Under the pieces are notes generated by a model. The model was not told where the DNA came from, did not search any database, and worked only from the letters and a program-made list of their open reading frames with translations. Below, in pieces: positions 10,069 through 18,523 of a DNA stretch of 64,000 nt (position 1 is its first letter; every line of letters begins with the position of its first letter). This stretch comes from Salinimonas marina. GTDB lineage: Bacteria; Pseudomonadota; Gammaproteobacteria; Enterobacterales; Alteromonadaceae. The DNA lies in the NCBI RefSeq assembly GCF_015644725.1, contig NZ_CP064795.1, positions 1,796,501 through 1,860,500 on the forward strand, in the 5' to 3' direction. The position numbers were made by a program, and so were the translations under genes.

Positions 10069-10170
10069 AGTGAAACTCCTTATTATCTGTATGCCTGATA
10101 ATTACGCAAAGATGCGATAAACAGATTTCGTGGAAATCGCAATCCGCACTGACGTGAGAGCCCTAATACT

Positions 10171-11435
10171 TTACAGCTGATAAAGAACCTGGTTATTGGC
10201 CGTTATCTTGCCGTTTTTGATGACCAGGTTAGCCTGATACTTTCCTTCGTGTAATGTCACTACATTTTTCTTTATTTGCTCGGCCAGCACCAGGCTTATC
10301 ACCGGATTAGACTTAGCAAGCTCTTCAGAAATTGTGATGTTAGCCTGGCCATTGAGCTTCTGCCCCAACCGGTTTTGGTCATAGTCAGCCATAGTGTGCT
10401 TCGCCAGCGTCAAATCTGCATTCAATGACACCGGTTGCTCATTAAAGAAGAATCCCAGCTCTTCAATCTCAATCCCATGTTCGTTTTGACCAAACGTCTG
10501 CCATGCTTTGTCTAAGCCTGACGTCGAGGACGCCTTATTGGCTGCCTGTAACGTCTCGAAGAGCTCGGCACTCAGCTGGTTTATGCTGATATCTGCTTTA
10601 ACCTTGCTAATGACGTTTTCAGAGCTGCCGGTACTGATATTATCAATGGCAAATTCATACTCGTATTCATAGAAGGCATCGTCTTCCTGCTCTAGCTCGC
10701 CCGACAGTCTGAGTTTATCTATCAGAACTTCCGTAGGCAGCATGGTGGAGACCCCGGTGACGATTCGAATATCGGTAACATCTGCATTAAATTCACCGAC
10801 ATAAAAACCCCGTTCAGTCCGTTCATTGTCAGCGGTAAATTGCATACGCCCCAGGGTCACATCCGTGCCAGTAGAGCTTCCCGTCAGGGTGAGGCCTTTC
10901 CAGTTGATCACGGTATCAAAATAAGACAGATCAATATCTGACTCTGCCTGCATCGTCAATGGCGCCAGGGTCAATGTACCATCAAAATCATTGATCGTGC
11001 TTTGTTCGGTGACCAGGTGACTTTGCAGATTGCTTAGCAGGATATTAGCGGACCAGCCGGCATCGTAATCTATGGGGTAGGCGTCGGCTATCTGTTTAGC
11101 TGCCTCACTAACCGGTGTGAAACGTGCATCACAGGTAATATAGAAGGGTAATAATGTACACTCATTGAGGGTTTTAAAGGTAAAGGTCCCGCGGGGTTTA
11201 GCAGGTCCAGGGCGGAATGGTTCTCACCAAGGCTTACGGTTACCTCATCACTGGCGCTAAAAACACTGCGTTCGCCGGGCTGGTGGGACAAGGTAATATC
11301 CTGGTTAGCCAATTGCTGCTTAAAATAATTTATCTGGCCAGCGATATTTTGATCATAGGCTGATTGGGTAACAAGCTGACCCCCAATTAAAATCACGGCC
11401 ATGCCGATGCCGCCAAACACTATAGTCTTTTTCAT
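10171..11435 (-). CDS. DUF945/YdgA-family protein (one apparent frameshift)
   Basis: Envelope protein of the DUF945 (YdgA-like) family, about 421 residues when repaired. It opens with a signal anchor (MKKTIVFGGIGMAVILIGGQL) followed by YFKQQLANQDITLSHQPG, typical of the family, and later has the repeated beta-rich pattern with NWKGLTLTGSSTGTDVTLG. As given, the frame breaks at the C run 11188-11190 (GGG on the coding strand); adding one G joins LLNPAG to TFTFKTL and restores a continuous protein. The molecular function of the family is unknown. It is transcribed alone or with the downstream 118-residue protein. Confidence 0.75.
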
Positions 11436-11504
11436 AAAAATCCTGTTTTTTGCTAAAAGCCCAACGGGTATAACATCACTATACGATCCAATTTTTCGAC
11501 AGAT

Positions 11505-13115
11505 CTATTGAGTCGAGCTGGTGGCGTTTATCATGGTATCGATGGCTATGCTCTGCTGTGCACCAAGAGCCTGGGCGATGGCAGTGGATAAAAAGTCGTT
11601 CACCTCAAGACCCGGCAAGGTTAGCAAGGTGGAGCTTAACAACGAAGGAGCCCCAATAAAAATGTGAGCAAGGCCATTTTCAGCCACCGCCTGAAAATGT
11701 TTGTTTACCCACAAGTCGGGCTTGTTGGCGTTGCTGTCGGGTTTTTGCTGTAAAATCCCGGCTTGTATAAGGGGCTGTATCATAGCGGCACAGCCACCAA
11801 GGTTATCGCCACTGGTACAGTCAACATACAAATGCCGTACCGGTTCAGGCGCACAGAAGGCGAGTTGTTCAAAATTTTCCCGACTGATTTCACACTGTTT
11901 AATGGTCAGGGCACCGCTTTGCATCAGGGCATGAATTTTCGCGGCACTTTGGGTGGGCAGAGCAGCATTTGCCTTGGCAATAAAAGGCTTTAATACGTTT
12001 TCATAACACCGCAAGTCTTGCTGACTGAGCAAATGTGAATAGCAGTGCAGGGCATTACCAAAGCACTCCAGCACACCTTGCCAGTTTTCCTGACTCTCCG
12101 GGTCTGCGACGGCATCATAAAGATGGCCAAGAAACTCGACCTTTAATAATGTCTCTACACTAAGCTTTTGCCGGTTAGAAAGTAAATAGGCGACGGTTTG
12201 TTCGATATTTTTGGAGTGGACCTGTTGATAAACCGAGGGTGCATAAGCGGCCAGAAAATCGATAAATCCTGCTTTAAACAACCTTTGCAAGCAAATAGTA
12301 GATGCCTCGCCCACCATCTGACTCAGTCGGGCTTCAATATCGCTTTGTAAATCCAGGGAGGCAAACCAGGGACTGGGGAAACGTCCGGTACTTGAATACA
12401 TGGTAAGGTGCAGGGGCGTCCGGGCAGTGTAGCGCAGACGATTGCGAACGGTTTCAAAATAGCCTTTTTTTTGGGCGACCGCCAACGCACAATCAATAGC
12501 AGATAATGATGCCCCGCGGATTACAATATTGCTGATGTTAGTGCTCAGTACGCGTTGCAAAGGGTAGGGGGTGCTTAAATACGCTATGCAGGCGCTGGCC
12601 TCATCACTGGGTAAAGCATTTTCATTAATCGTTCCATGCCCGGTATTAATGACGATTTGGTCAAATTCACCGGCGGGCTGGCTATGGTGATAGACCAGAA
12701 ACGCTCCACTGTCAGTGGGTTCAATGCGGGTTATTTCACAGCGTGATACCAACTGCACGTTTGGTTCCAGGCAATGACAGTAATGGTGAAAGGCCGCTTC
12801 CAGGTATTGTCCCAGCAGGTATCTGGGAATTATGGTTTCAGGGACGGTAATAAAGTTTTGTTCGCACCACCGGGCAAAAGGAACATGTAGTTCAGGTACC
12901 TCTTCGCTGTGCAGATTAGACAGCATTTTATATTGACTGGAGTAACTATTGTAAGGGGTTCCCCGGCCAATCACCCCGGAGCTTTCGAAAATGGTAAGCT
13001 GGTGGTTAAATAGTTTTTTGTCGCGACAAATCTCGGCGAGCAGGTAAACAGTGGCAGGCCCTGCACCTATAACAGCAATATTTTTATGTGAAGCTAACGA
13101 AACAGCAGTGGTCAT
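11505..13115 (-). CDS. FAD/NAD(P)-binding protein (YdhS-like)
   Basis: Soluble flavoprotein-type oxidoreductase, 536 residues, close to the length of E. coli YdhS. The N-terminus has the Rossmann dinucleotide-binding loop IAVIGAGPATVYLLAEI, then an FAD-contacting region (IFESSGVIGRGTPYNS), and a second nucleotide-binding segment near NIVIRGASLSAIDCALAVA. This matches the FAD-NAD(P)-binding (NAD_binding_9) architecture. The substrate is not established for the family. It is located just downstream of the Tus-like gene on the same strand, about 107 bases away, so it may be transcribed separately. Confidence 0.8.
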   Translation of the reverse strand: MTTAVSLASHKNIAVIGAGPATVYLLAEICRDKKLFNHQLTIFESSGVIGRGTPYNSYSSQYKMLSNLHSEEVPELHVPFARWCEQNFITVPETIIPRYLLGQYLEAAFHHYCHCLEPNVQLVSRCEITRIEPTDSGAFLVYHHSQPAGEFDQIVINTGHGTINENALPSDEASACIAYLSTPYPLQRVLSTNISNIVIRGASLSAIDCALAVAQKKGYFETVRNRLRYTARTPLHLTMYSSTGRFPSPWFASLDLQSDIEARLSQMVGEASTICLQRLFKAGFIDFLAAYAPSVYQQVHSKNIEQTVAYLLSNRQKLSVETLLKVEFLGHLYDAVADPESQENWQGVLECFGNALHCYSHLLSQQDLRCYENVLKPFIAKANAALPTQSAAKIHALMQSGALTIKQCEISRENFEQLAFCAPEPVRHLYVDCTSGDNLGGCAAMIQPLIQAGILQQKPDSNANKPDLWVNKHFQAVAENGLAHIFIGAPSLLSSTLLTLPGLEVNDFLSTAIAQALGAQQSIAIDTMINATSSTQ

Positions 13116-13222
13116 AGGTACGACTCTTTATAAGAATAGAATAAATACACAAAAACGATTACCCTGGGATCAGCAAACCGGCACCAAAAGCTGAGGTGAT
13201 GCGGTTTTTGCCGGTCTTTCGC

Positions 13223-14107
13223 TTAGGGTAATTTTTCGTAAAGATGTATCCGTGGTAACAACAACTGCCATTTGCCTGAACGGGTTTTAACCGGCGTCCG
13301 GGTATAATTTTTCAACTCAGACACCCGGGGTCTGTGTTCTGCTTCGGTAAGTAAAAAAGGCAAGCCTGCACTGTGCCCCAGCATCTTACCTTCCTCGTCG
13401 CGAACCGAACATTCTGGCCTGAGTTTTATTGGACGGCGAATACTGAGCTTCTCGGCTCTGGACTCGTTTACCAGATTTTTTTCTTGTTCCAGGGCGGCGT
13501 ACCATGAATACTGATTATGCTTCGCTGGGATCGTGGCTTTGGCGCGCTCAATTCGCTCCAGCCAGTTATCCCTGGTATCTGTTTCTACCCGTGGGCGGCG
13601 AGACCAGTTAAAATAAAAGGCTTTGTAGTTTCCGCAAAAGGTATAAACCTTTCGATAAGCCATCGTGGTGATGAGGTAATGAAAACGATCATGTACCTCA
13701 AAAAACTTTTGTTCGGCGTCTTCGTATTTTTGCACTTCAGCTTTAAAAGCCGCTTTTGCTTCGTTTAACCCGGTAATTACCGGCTCTATTGTGGCCTGCT
13801 CACAGGACAGGGGGATTAAGCCAGGATACTTTTGTACAAAGCGGCGACTCAGGTCGTTGTCATAGACATACATATCCTTGAAGGCCTGCGCCGCCATGTT
13901 TATCGCCTGCTGACCGACCACCGTGGAGACCTCAATAACCTCGTAATCATCGTCGATGATTAGCTGTTCTTCTGCTTTGGTGATACGCGGAATGGCAAAC
14001 ATAATCGCTTGTTGGGGGATCCCATGCTGGTGGATCAACTGGATCAAAGCTTCTGCATGCTCTTCAATCCTCATCATGTAATAGCGCAATAAAATCATGG
14101 GGCTCAC
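13223..14107 (-). CDS. tus: Tus-like replication terminus site-binding protein
   Basis: About 294 residues, similar in length to E. coli Tus (309). The C-terminal part aligns clearly by eye: LSIRRPIKLRP here versus LKIKRPVKVQP in Tus, SELKNYTRT versus GELLNYDAD, and WQLLLPRIHLY versus LRLIIPRLHLY at the very end. The middle region VHDRFHYLITTMAYR matches VHRHLPGLITLNAYR, placing H139 on the Tus lock residue H144 that traps the flipped cytosine of Ter. It should therefore bind Ter-type sites and stop replication forks in one direction. The dif site lies 11 kb away, which fits. The start is a GTG at 14107, with an ATG alternative at 14098. A short palindrome sits immediately upstream. Confidence 0.82.
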   Translation of the reverse strand: MSPMILLRYYMMRIEEHAEALIQLIHQHGIPQQAIMFAIPRITKAEEQLIIDDDYEVIEVSTVVGQQAINMAAQAFKDMYVYDNDLSRRFVQKYPGLIPLSCEQATIEPVITGLNEAKAAFKAEVQKYEDAEQKFFEVHDRFHYLITTMAYRKVYTFCGNYKAFYFNWSRRPRVETDTRDNWLERIERAKATIPAKHNQYSWYAALEQEKNLVNESRAEKLSIRRPIKLRPECSVRDEEGKMLGHSAGLPFLLTEAEHRPRVSELKNYTRTPVKTRSGKWQLLLPRIHLYEKLP

Positions 14108-14117
14108 TTAACTACTG

Positions 14118-14133
14118 TACGTTTGTACATACT
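14118..14133 (-). promoter_or_regulatory. palindromic, Ter-like site in front of the tus-like gene
   Basis: The minus strand reads AGTATGTACAAACGTA, which matches 11 of 16 positions of the E. coli Ter core AGTATGTTGTAACTAA, including the first seven. The same bases contain a perfect TGTAC-N4-GTACA inverted repeat, so an ordinary repressor operator is the alternative. It lies about 10 bases upstream of the start codon, as TerB adjoins tus in E. coli. Confidence 0.4.
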
Positions 14134-14202
14134 AAGAGAATTAATGATATTATGCCAACAAATCAGGATTGATTCTTGGTAGCAAATACAAAGATTATTG
14201 AA

Positions 14203-14255
14203 ATTACGGCACCATACCCCTGACTTTATATTAATACTTACGCCGCGTCGCGGCT
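14203..14255 (+). repeat. dispersed REP-like repeat, copy 1
   Basis: TTACGGCACCATACCCCTGAC followed about 17 bases later by CGCCGCGTCGCGGCT. An inverted-orientation copy lies at 30144-30194. The CGCCGCG/CGCGGC part is an imperfect palindrome, as in REP elements. Located in the non-coding gap between the tus-like gene and the alcohol dehydrogenase gene. Confidence 0.65.
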
Positions 14256-14294
14256 AAAACGGTTAGCCAGGGTGGCTATTCGCGATTCAGAAAA

Positions 14295-14353
14295 AGTGAC
14301 TGTCCATGAGTCAGGAAAGTGACTGTCCATAAGTCAGAAAAAGTGACTGTCCA
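14295..14353 (+). repeat. three tandem AGTGACTGTCCA units
   Basis: Exact 12-mers AGTGACTGTCCA start at 14295, 14318 and 14342, separated by 11-12 bases of related sequence (TGAGTCAGGAA, TAAGTCAGAAAA). The same 12-mer recurs at 35902-35955 on the other side of dif. The remainder of the 14108-14648 gap shows no gene. Confidence 0.75.
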
Positions 14354-14648
14354 CAAAACTACAAAACTACCATTTAATGCCTTCGAAGCAGCTAAATTGG
14401 GCTATCGTTAAGCACTTGCCTGCCGGGAAGCCGAAAGCGGTAACAGGCACACATTACAGGTTTGTATAAAACCACAGTACGAGGTCTTACTTTCACAATG
14501 CGCTAACCCCGGATGCTGTATGTATATACAAGCCTGGTGTTTTCTCCCATCTAAGGAGCGTTTTTTGAGCGGTCGGCGATGTAATGCAAGGCCAAACCAG
14601 GGGTTGAGGCGTAACCATTACACCAAACAAAGTAATACGAGGAACAAC

Positions 14649-15701
14649 ATGAAGACAGTTGGCTATGCTGCCCATGATTCTGATGCCCATATGGTGCCTT
14701 ATCATTTCGAACGTCGCGCACTGCGCGACAATGATGTAGCGATTGAAATTCTTTATAGCGGTGTTTGTCACTCTGACCTGCACACGGTTAACGGCGACTG
14801 GGGTCCCCAGTCATATCCATTAGTGCCAGGACATGAAATTGTCGGGAAGGTGCTGGAAGTTGGCCCCGATGTAAAAGATTACAAAGTAGGCCAGCATGTA
14901 GCAGTAGGCTGCATGGTGGATAGTTGTCAGGACTGTGATCAATGTCACAACCATGAAGAGCAATATTGCCGTAATGGGATGACGCCAACCTACGGTGCTC
15001 CAGATCGTATTGACGGGACCATCACTCAAGGCGGTTATTCCAAACATATTGTGGTGCGCGAACAGTTTGTACTACGTCTGCCAGAAGCATTAGATATGGC
15101 TAAAGCGGCGCCGATACTGTGTGCCGGTATTACCACCTATTCACCGCTTCGGACCTGGGATGTTAAAGAAGGTAGCAGAGTAGGGGTAGTTGGTCTGGGC
15201 GGCCTGGGTCATATGGCAGTGAAACTGGCTGTGGCAATGGGTGCTAAAGTCACCGTCATCAGCCGTTCTGATGCTAAAGATCAGGAAGCCAAAGAACTGG
15301 GTGCGACCGGCATTCTGGTATCAAAAGATGACGACGCTATGGAGCAGGCAGCGAACTCATTTGATCTGATACTGGATACCGTACCCGTGAAACACGATGT
15401 TTCTCAATACGCGCCGCTGCTCGATGTAGACGGATCGCTTGTTATTGTGGGGCAGGTTGGTCCGCTTGAGGAACCTTCTACAATTCCATTAGTAACGGGA
15501 CGTCGTCGTATAGCAGGTTCATTAATCGGCGGCATTGAGGAAACCCAGGAAGTGCTGGATTTTTGTGCCAAACATAACATTCATCCAGAATGTAAAATGA
15601 TTCGTCCCGAGGAAGTGAATAAAGCGTATGAGCATTTGGCGAAAGGCGATATCGCTTATCGGTTTGTAATGGATATGTCGTCTTTGGACGTTGATGCTTA
15701 G
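14649..15701 (+). CDS. zinc-dependent NAD(P) alcohol dehydrogenase (YahK/cinnamyl-alcohol type)
   Basis: Medium-chain zinc alcohol/aldehyde dehydrogenase, 350 residues from the ATG at 14649, which has GAGG at about 7-base spacing; an upstream in-frame start is rejected. Catalytic zinc ligands lie in GVCHSDLH and in PGHEIVG. The structural zinc loop is MVDSCQDCDQCHNHEEQYC. The Rossmann loop VGVVGLGGLGHMAVKLA follows. It is close to E. coli YahK in length and motifs, a broad-range NADP-dependent aldehyde reductase. The gene stands alone and ends in a strong terminator. Confidence 0.92.
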   Translation: MKTVGYAAHDSDAHMVPYHFERRALRDNDVAIEILYSGVCHSDLHTVNGDWGPQSYPLVPGHEIVGKVLEVGPDVKDYKVGQHVAVGCMVDSCQDCDQCHNHEEQYCRNGMTPTYGAPDRIDGTITQGGYSKHIVVREQFVLRLPEALDMAKAAPILCAGITTYSPLRTWDVKEGSRVGVVGLGGLGHMAVKLAVAMGAKVTVISRSDAKDQEAKELGATGILVSKDDDAMEQAANSFDLILDTVPVKHDVSQYAPLLDVDGSLVIVGQVGPLEEPSTIPLVTGRRRIAGSLIGGIEETQEVLDFCAKHNIHPECKMIRPEEVNKAYEHLAKGDIAYRFVMDMSSLDVDA

Positions 15702-15749
15702 TTTTATGCGGCACTGAAATAAGGTTAGACCATCAGTTCTAATCATAAG

Positions 15750-15789
15750 CCGGCAGGTGCTTTTACAATAAGCCACTGCCGGTTTTTTT
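15750..15789 (+). terminator. Rho-independent terminator after the alcohol dehydrogenase
   Basis: CCGGCAG ... CTGCCGG stem with a long loop, followed by seven T residues on the plus strand. Confidence 0.8.
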
Positions 15790-16059
15790 ATTTTAATCTT
15801 ACCGGGCCTGCCACTCTGACTTTCCTCACTCAGGCCTTTTTTATCGATCTGGTTTTACCGCACCTTTCGTCTTTATTGTCATTCAGTACTTTTTTCAGCT
15901 TGCCTAATTACTCAACTGGCACTTTAATTAATTAAAGGAGGGGTTCGCCTGCCTGATGCTTATCCTAAAAAACAGGAGCAGACAAACCTGTCTGAATACA
16001 ACCAGACATTGTTTGTTAATTTAAAACAATAATACTTCCCTGCGGGGAAAGGAGATTGT
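15790..16059 (+). promoter_or_regulatory. upstream region of the Fap-like exporter gene
   Basis: Non-coding. Contains an imperfect inverted repeat CAGACAAACCTGTCTG (about 15981-15996) that could be an operator. The Shine-Dalgarno AAAGGAG lies about 6 bases before the ATG at 16060. No -10/-35 pair stands out. Confidence 0.35.
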
Positions 16060-17297
16060 ATGGCACGCCACAGACATCTCGTGATTGCCCGTCGGCACTC
16101 TTTTTGGTTGGCGTTACCGGTGAGCCTTGTTTATTTGCCGGGTGTGGCAGCACAGTCCGAAACTGATTCGCCGCCACCGACAGCCTATGAGCAGGAATTA
16201 AAGCGCCAGGGCCGGTTAATAGAGCAGCTTCAGGAGCAAGTTAATGCGCTAAAACAAAGCCTTCAACAAAAAAGTGCAAACAAAAAGCAAGAGCAAACCT
16301 CCCGAACCAAACCGAGCCAGAGCGAATCATCGCCTGAAGTAGCCAGAAATACCCCGGAACCGGTGGGACAAAAGCCCCCGGAACCGGAGGCTAATACCCG
16401 TGCTTTACCTGAAAATGTCAGTAGTGGTAACGGCGTTTTAATAGGAAAAGACAACTCGATATGGGAGGCCTCGCTAAGCTATTCATATACAGACAACAAT
16501 CGAGTGTTTCTGGATGGCTATTCGTTTATACCAGCCCTGGTGGTTGGTCTTATCGATATTCGTCAGGTAAAGCGCCATAGTTTTATCGGCAGTGTGTCTA
16601 CCCGTTATGGATTAACCGACCGGTGGGAATTTGAGGTCAAGGTACCCTATGTATACCGCGATGATACCCAGCGCTCGAGGCCGGTTAGCATTGGTGTGAG
16701 TGAAGACGAAGTGTTTAATGCCAATGGCGAGGGCTGGGTGACATCCAGGTCTCCACTCGCTTTCAGCTTAATGATGTCGGGCAGGGCGTTATTTATGTGG
16801 CGAACCTTGCGGCCACCTTTCCTACCGGTAAAAGCCCGTTTGATGTTGAGTTTGTCGAGTCTACACCCGGCGCGGTGTTTCCTACAGAACTTCCCACCGG
16901 TTCGGGTTACATGAGTATTCAACCCAGCCTGAGCGCTATCTATCCTACCGATCCTGGCGTTTTTTTTGGCAACTTAAGCTATTCCTACAATGATACAACC
17001 GATGATGAGGAAACCGGCGAGGTGGATGCCGGTGATGGTATAGGAATAAGTTTTGGTTTGGGTGTGTCGCTCAATCCACGTACCTCAATGAGCCTGAGTT
17101 ATTCTCACAAGCATGTATTGGAGTCTGAAATTAACAACGAAAAAATAGCAGGTAGTGAACTGGACATTGGACAGTTGATCGTAGGTTATTCATTTCGTTA
17201 TTCATCCCAGTCCAGCATCAATACGTCTTTAGCGGTAGGCGTCACCGATGACGCCCAGGATGTACGCCTGAACGTGCGTTTCCAGTCCGCGCTTTGA
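16060..17297 (+). CDS. FapF-like outer-membrane beta-barrel with N-terminal coiled coil (one apparent frameshift)
   Basis: About 412 residues when repaired. Layout: signal peptide (about 1-31, ending GVAAQ), a coiled-coil segment (about 43-71, LKRQGRLIEQLQEQVNALKQ), a Pro/Glu/Ser-rich linker to about 125, then a beta-rich region to the end with alternating polar and aromatic residues (SYSYNDTTDDEE, SMSLSYSHKHVLES). Signal, coiled coil, linker and barrel is the plan of FapF, the amyloid exporter of Pseudomonas. The frame breaks near the G run 16731-16733; one added G joins NANGEG to LGDIQVSTRFQLND. The neighbouring genes (repeat protein, C39 peptidase, small secreted proteins) support the role. 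The assignment rests on architecture rather than clear sequence identity. Confidence 0.7.
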
Positions 17298-17305
17298 TCC
17301 TGGCT

Positions 17306-17337
17306 TATCAGCTGCATATTCAAATATGCAGCTGATA
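17306..17337. terminator. long perfect hairpin between convergent genes
   Basis: TATCAGCTGCATATT pairs with AATATGCAGCTGATA around a 2-base centre. It lies between the convergent exporter and regulator genes and overlaps the regulator's last codons. There is no strong T run, so it may act as a bidirectional block or RNA end structure. Confidence 0.5.
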
Positions 17338-18099
17338 TCCCACCCCTTTAATGGTTAACAAACATTGGGGCTGGCAGGGATCATGTTCTACCTTTTTACG
17401 AAGCGTATGCACATATTGATACAAATCGGACTTGCTAGCACGGGGAGTATCGGGCCACAACTGACTAAGAATGGCCTCAACACTGCATATTTCATCCCGC
17501 TCCTCTACCAAAAGCATAAAAAGCTCAAACTCTTTACGGGTAAGCTGTAAATCACGGCCTTTTTTATAAACCGTTCGGGTGTGGGGGTTAACCTCAAATT
17601 CCCCCATTTTTATGATGGAGTGGGTGTCACCGCCAGAATGTGAGCCTGAATGACCATTGTTGGGTTTTGCACGCCGGTCATTCATATGACGACGCTCACG
17701 CACTCTTCGTTCCTGGTGATTCTTTTTGTAAAAGTACTGACCGACAAAGTAATCCAGTCCGGTAAGCAATTCACCACGTGGCAAATAATGATGATGAGTA
17801 AAAAACGAGGGGACCAGGGGTTTTTGTTTGTCGTAGACAAAAATAACCGGGGTGCCACCGTTCAGCTCCAGTATTTGCCATATTTTTTCATCGGCCCTGG
17901 CAAACGCTTTAAGATCATGGCGTGCATCAAAAACCAGCAGCCTGAACAGGCTTTGCCGATGCATTGATTTGAGTTCATCGAGTACTTTTAAGATGGTGAG
18001 TTGTATATTTTTTGCCAGACAGTAGCCACTTAATTGGGCAGTCACTGTGGTATCGCCGGAGATCGCGATAATGCATTGATGGTTAGATAAGACTGTCAT
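17320..18099 (-). CDS. winged-helix (OmpR/PhoB-type) transcriptional regulator with degenerate receiver-like domain
   Basis: 259 residues. The C-terminal third is a Trans_reg_C winged-helix DNA-binding domain: GEFEVNPHTRTVYKKGRDLQ, LTRKEFELFMLLVEE and YQYVHTLRKKVE, ending in TIKGVGYQLHI. The N-terminal half has a receiver-like alternation of strands and helices (LFRLLVFDARHD, GGTPVIFVYDKQKP) but lacks the usual acidic pocket, so phosphorylation is doubtful. A basic linker (HQERRVRERRHMNDRRAK) joins the two. It sits between the exporter and the repeat-protein gene, divergent from the latter, and probably controls the cluster. The partner signal is unknown. Confidence 0.82.
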   Translation of the reverse strand: MTVLSNHQCIIAISGDTTVTAQLSGYCLAKNIQLTILKVLDELKSMHRQSLFRLLVFDARHDLKAFARADEKIWQILELNGGTPVIFVYDKQKPLVPSFFTHHHYLPRGELLTGLDYFVGQYFYKKNHQERRVRERRHMNDRRAKPNNGHSGSHSGGDTHSIIKMGEFEVNPHTRTVYKKGRDLQLTRKEFELFMLLVEERDEICSVEAILSQLWPDTPRASKSDLYQYVHTLRKKVEHDPCQPQCLLTIKGVGYQLHI

Positions 18100-18523
18100 T
18101 GTTGTGCCTTACAATAATGAACAGCAAGATCATAAACGGAGGCACTTCTTCCTGAAGTGGAAGCACCGTAAAAATAGCATTTCTTGTTGTTTAAGTTAGA
18201 AGAAAACCATGCGGTATAAAAATAAGCATAAATTAAACCGGATATAAGTTTTCCCGCACTTTCGGGAGCTTAAGATACCGCGGCATAAATAAGAGTCAGT
18301 AAACTATCAAAGTTGTAAAATTTTCTGACACTTTTTACTCTGTTTTTTCTTGAGTTACTTTTGAGTTTCTGTTGATGGAATCTTGAGTTGCGCATCACCT
18401 ATAGTATTCGTGGGCAAAGAGGTATTGAGCCTATTTCTAACAAGCTATATGGCGTTGCGTTGCTTTTGTACGAAAAATTTCCAGGTAGCCGGGCAACAAG
18501 CGCACTTTTTGGAGAATATAAAG
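18100..18523. promoter_or_regulatory. divergent promoter region between regulator and repeat-protein gene
   Basis: 424 bases without a gene, AT-rich. Two small inverted repeats are visible: CACTTC-N5-GAAGTG (18143-18159) and TCCCG-N6-CGGGA (about 18252-18267). Either could be a regulator site or a leader hairpin. GGAG lies 9 bases before the ATG at 18524. Confidence 0.4.
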
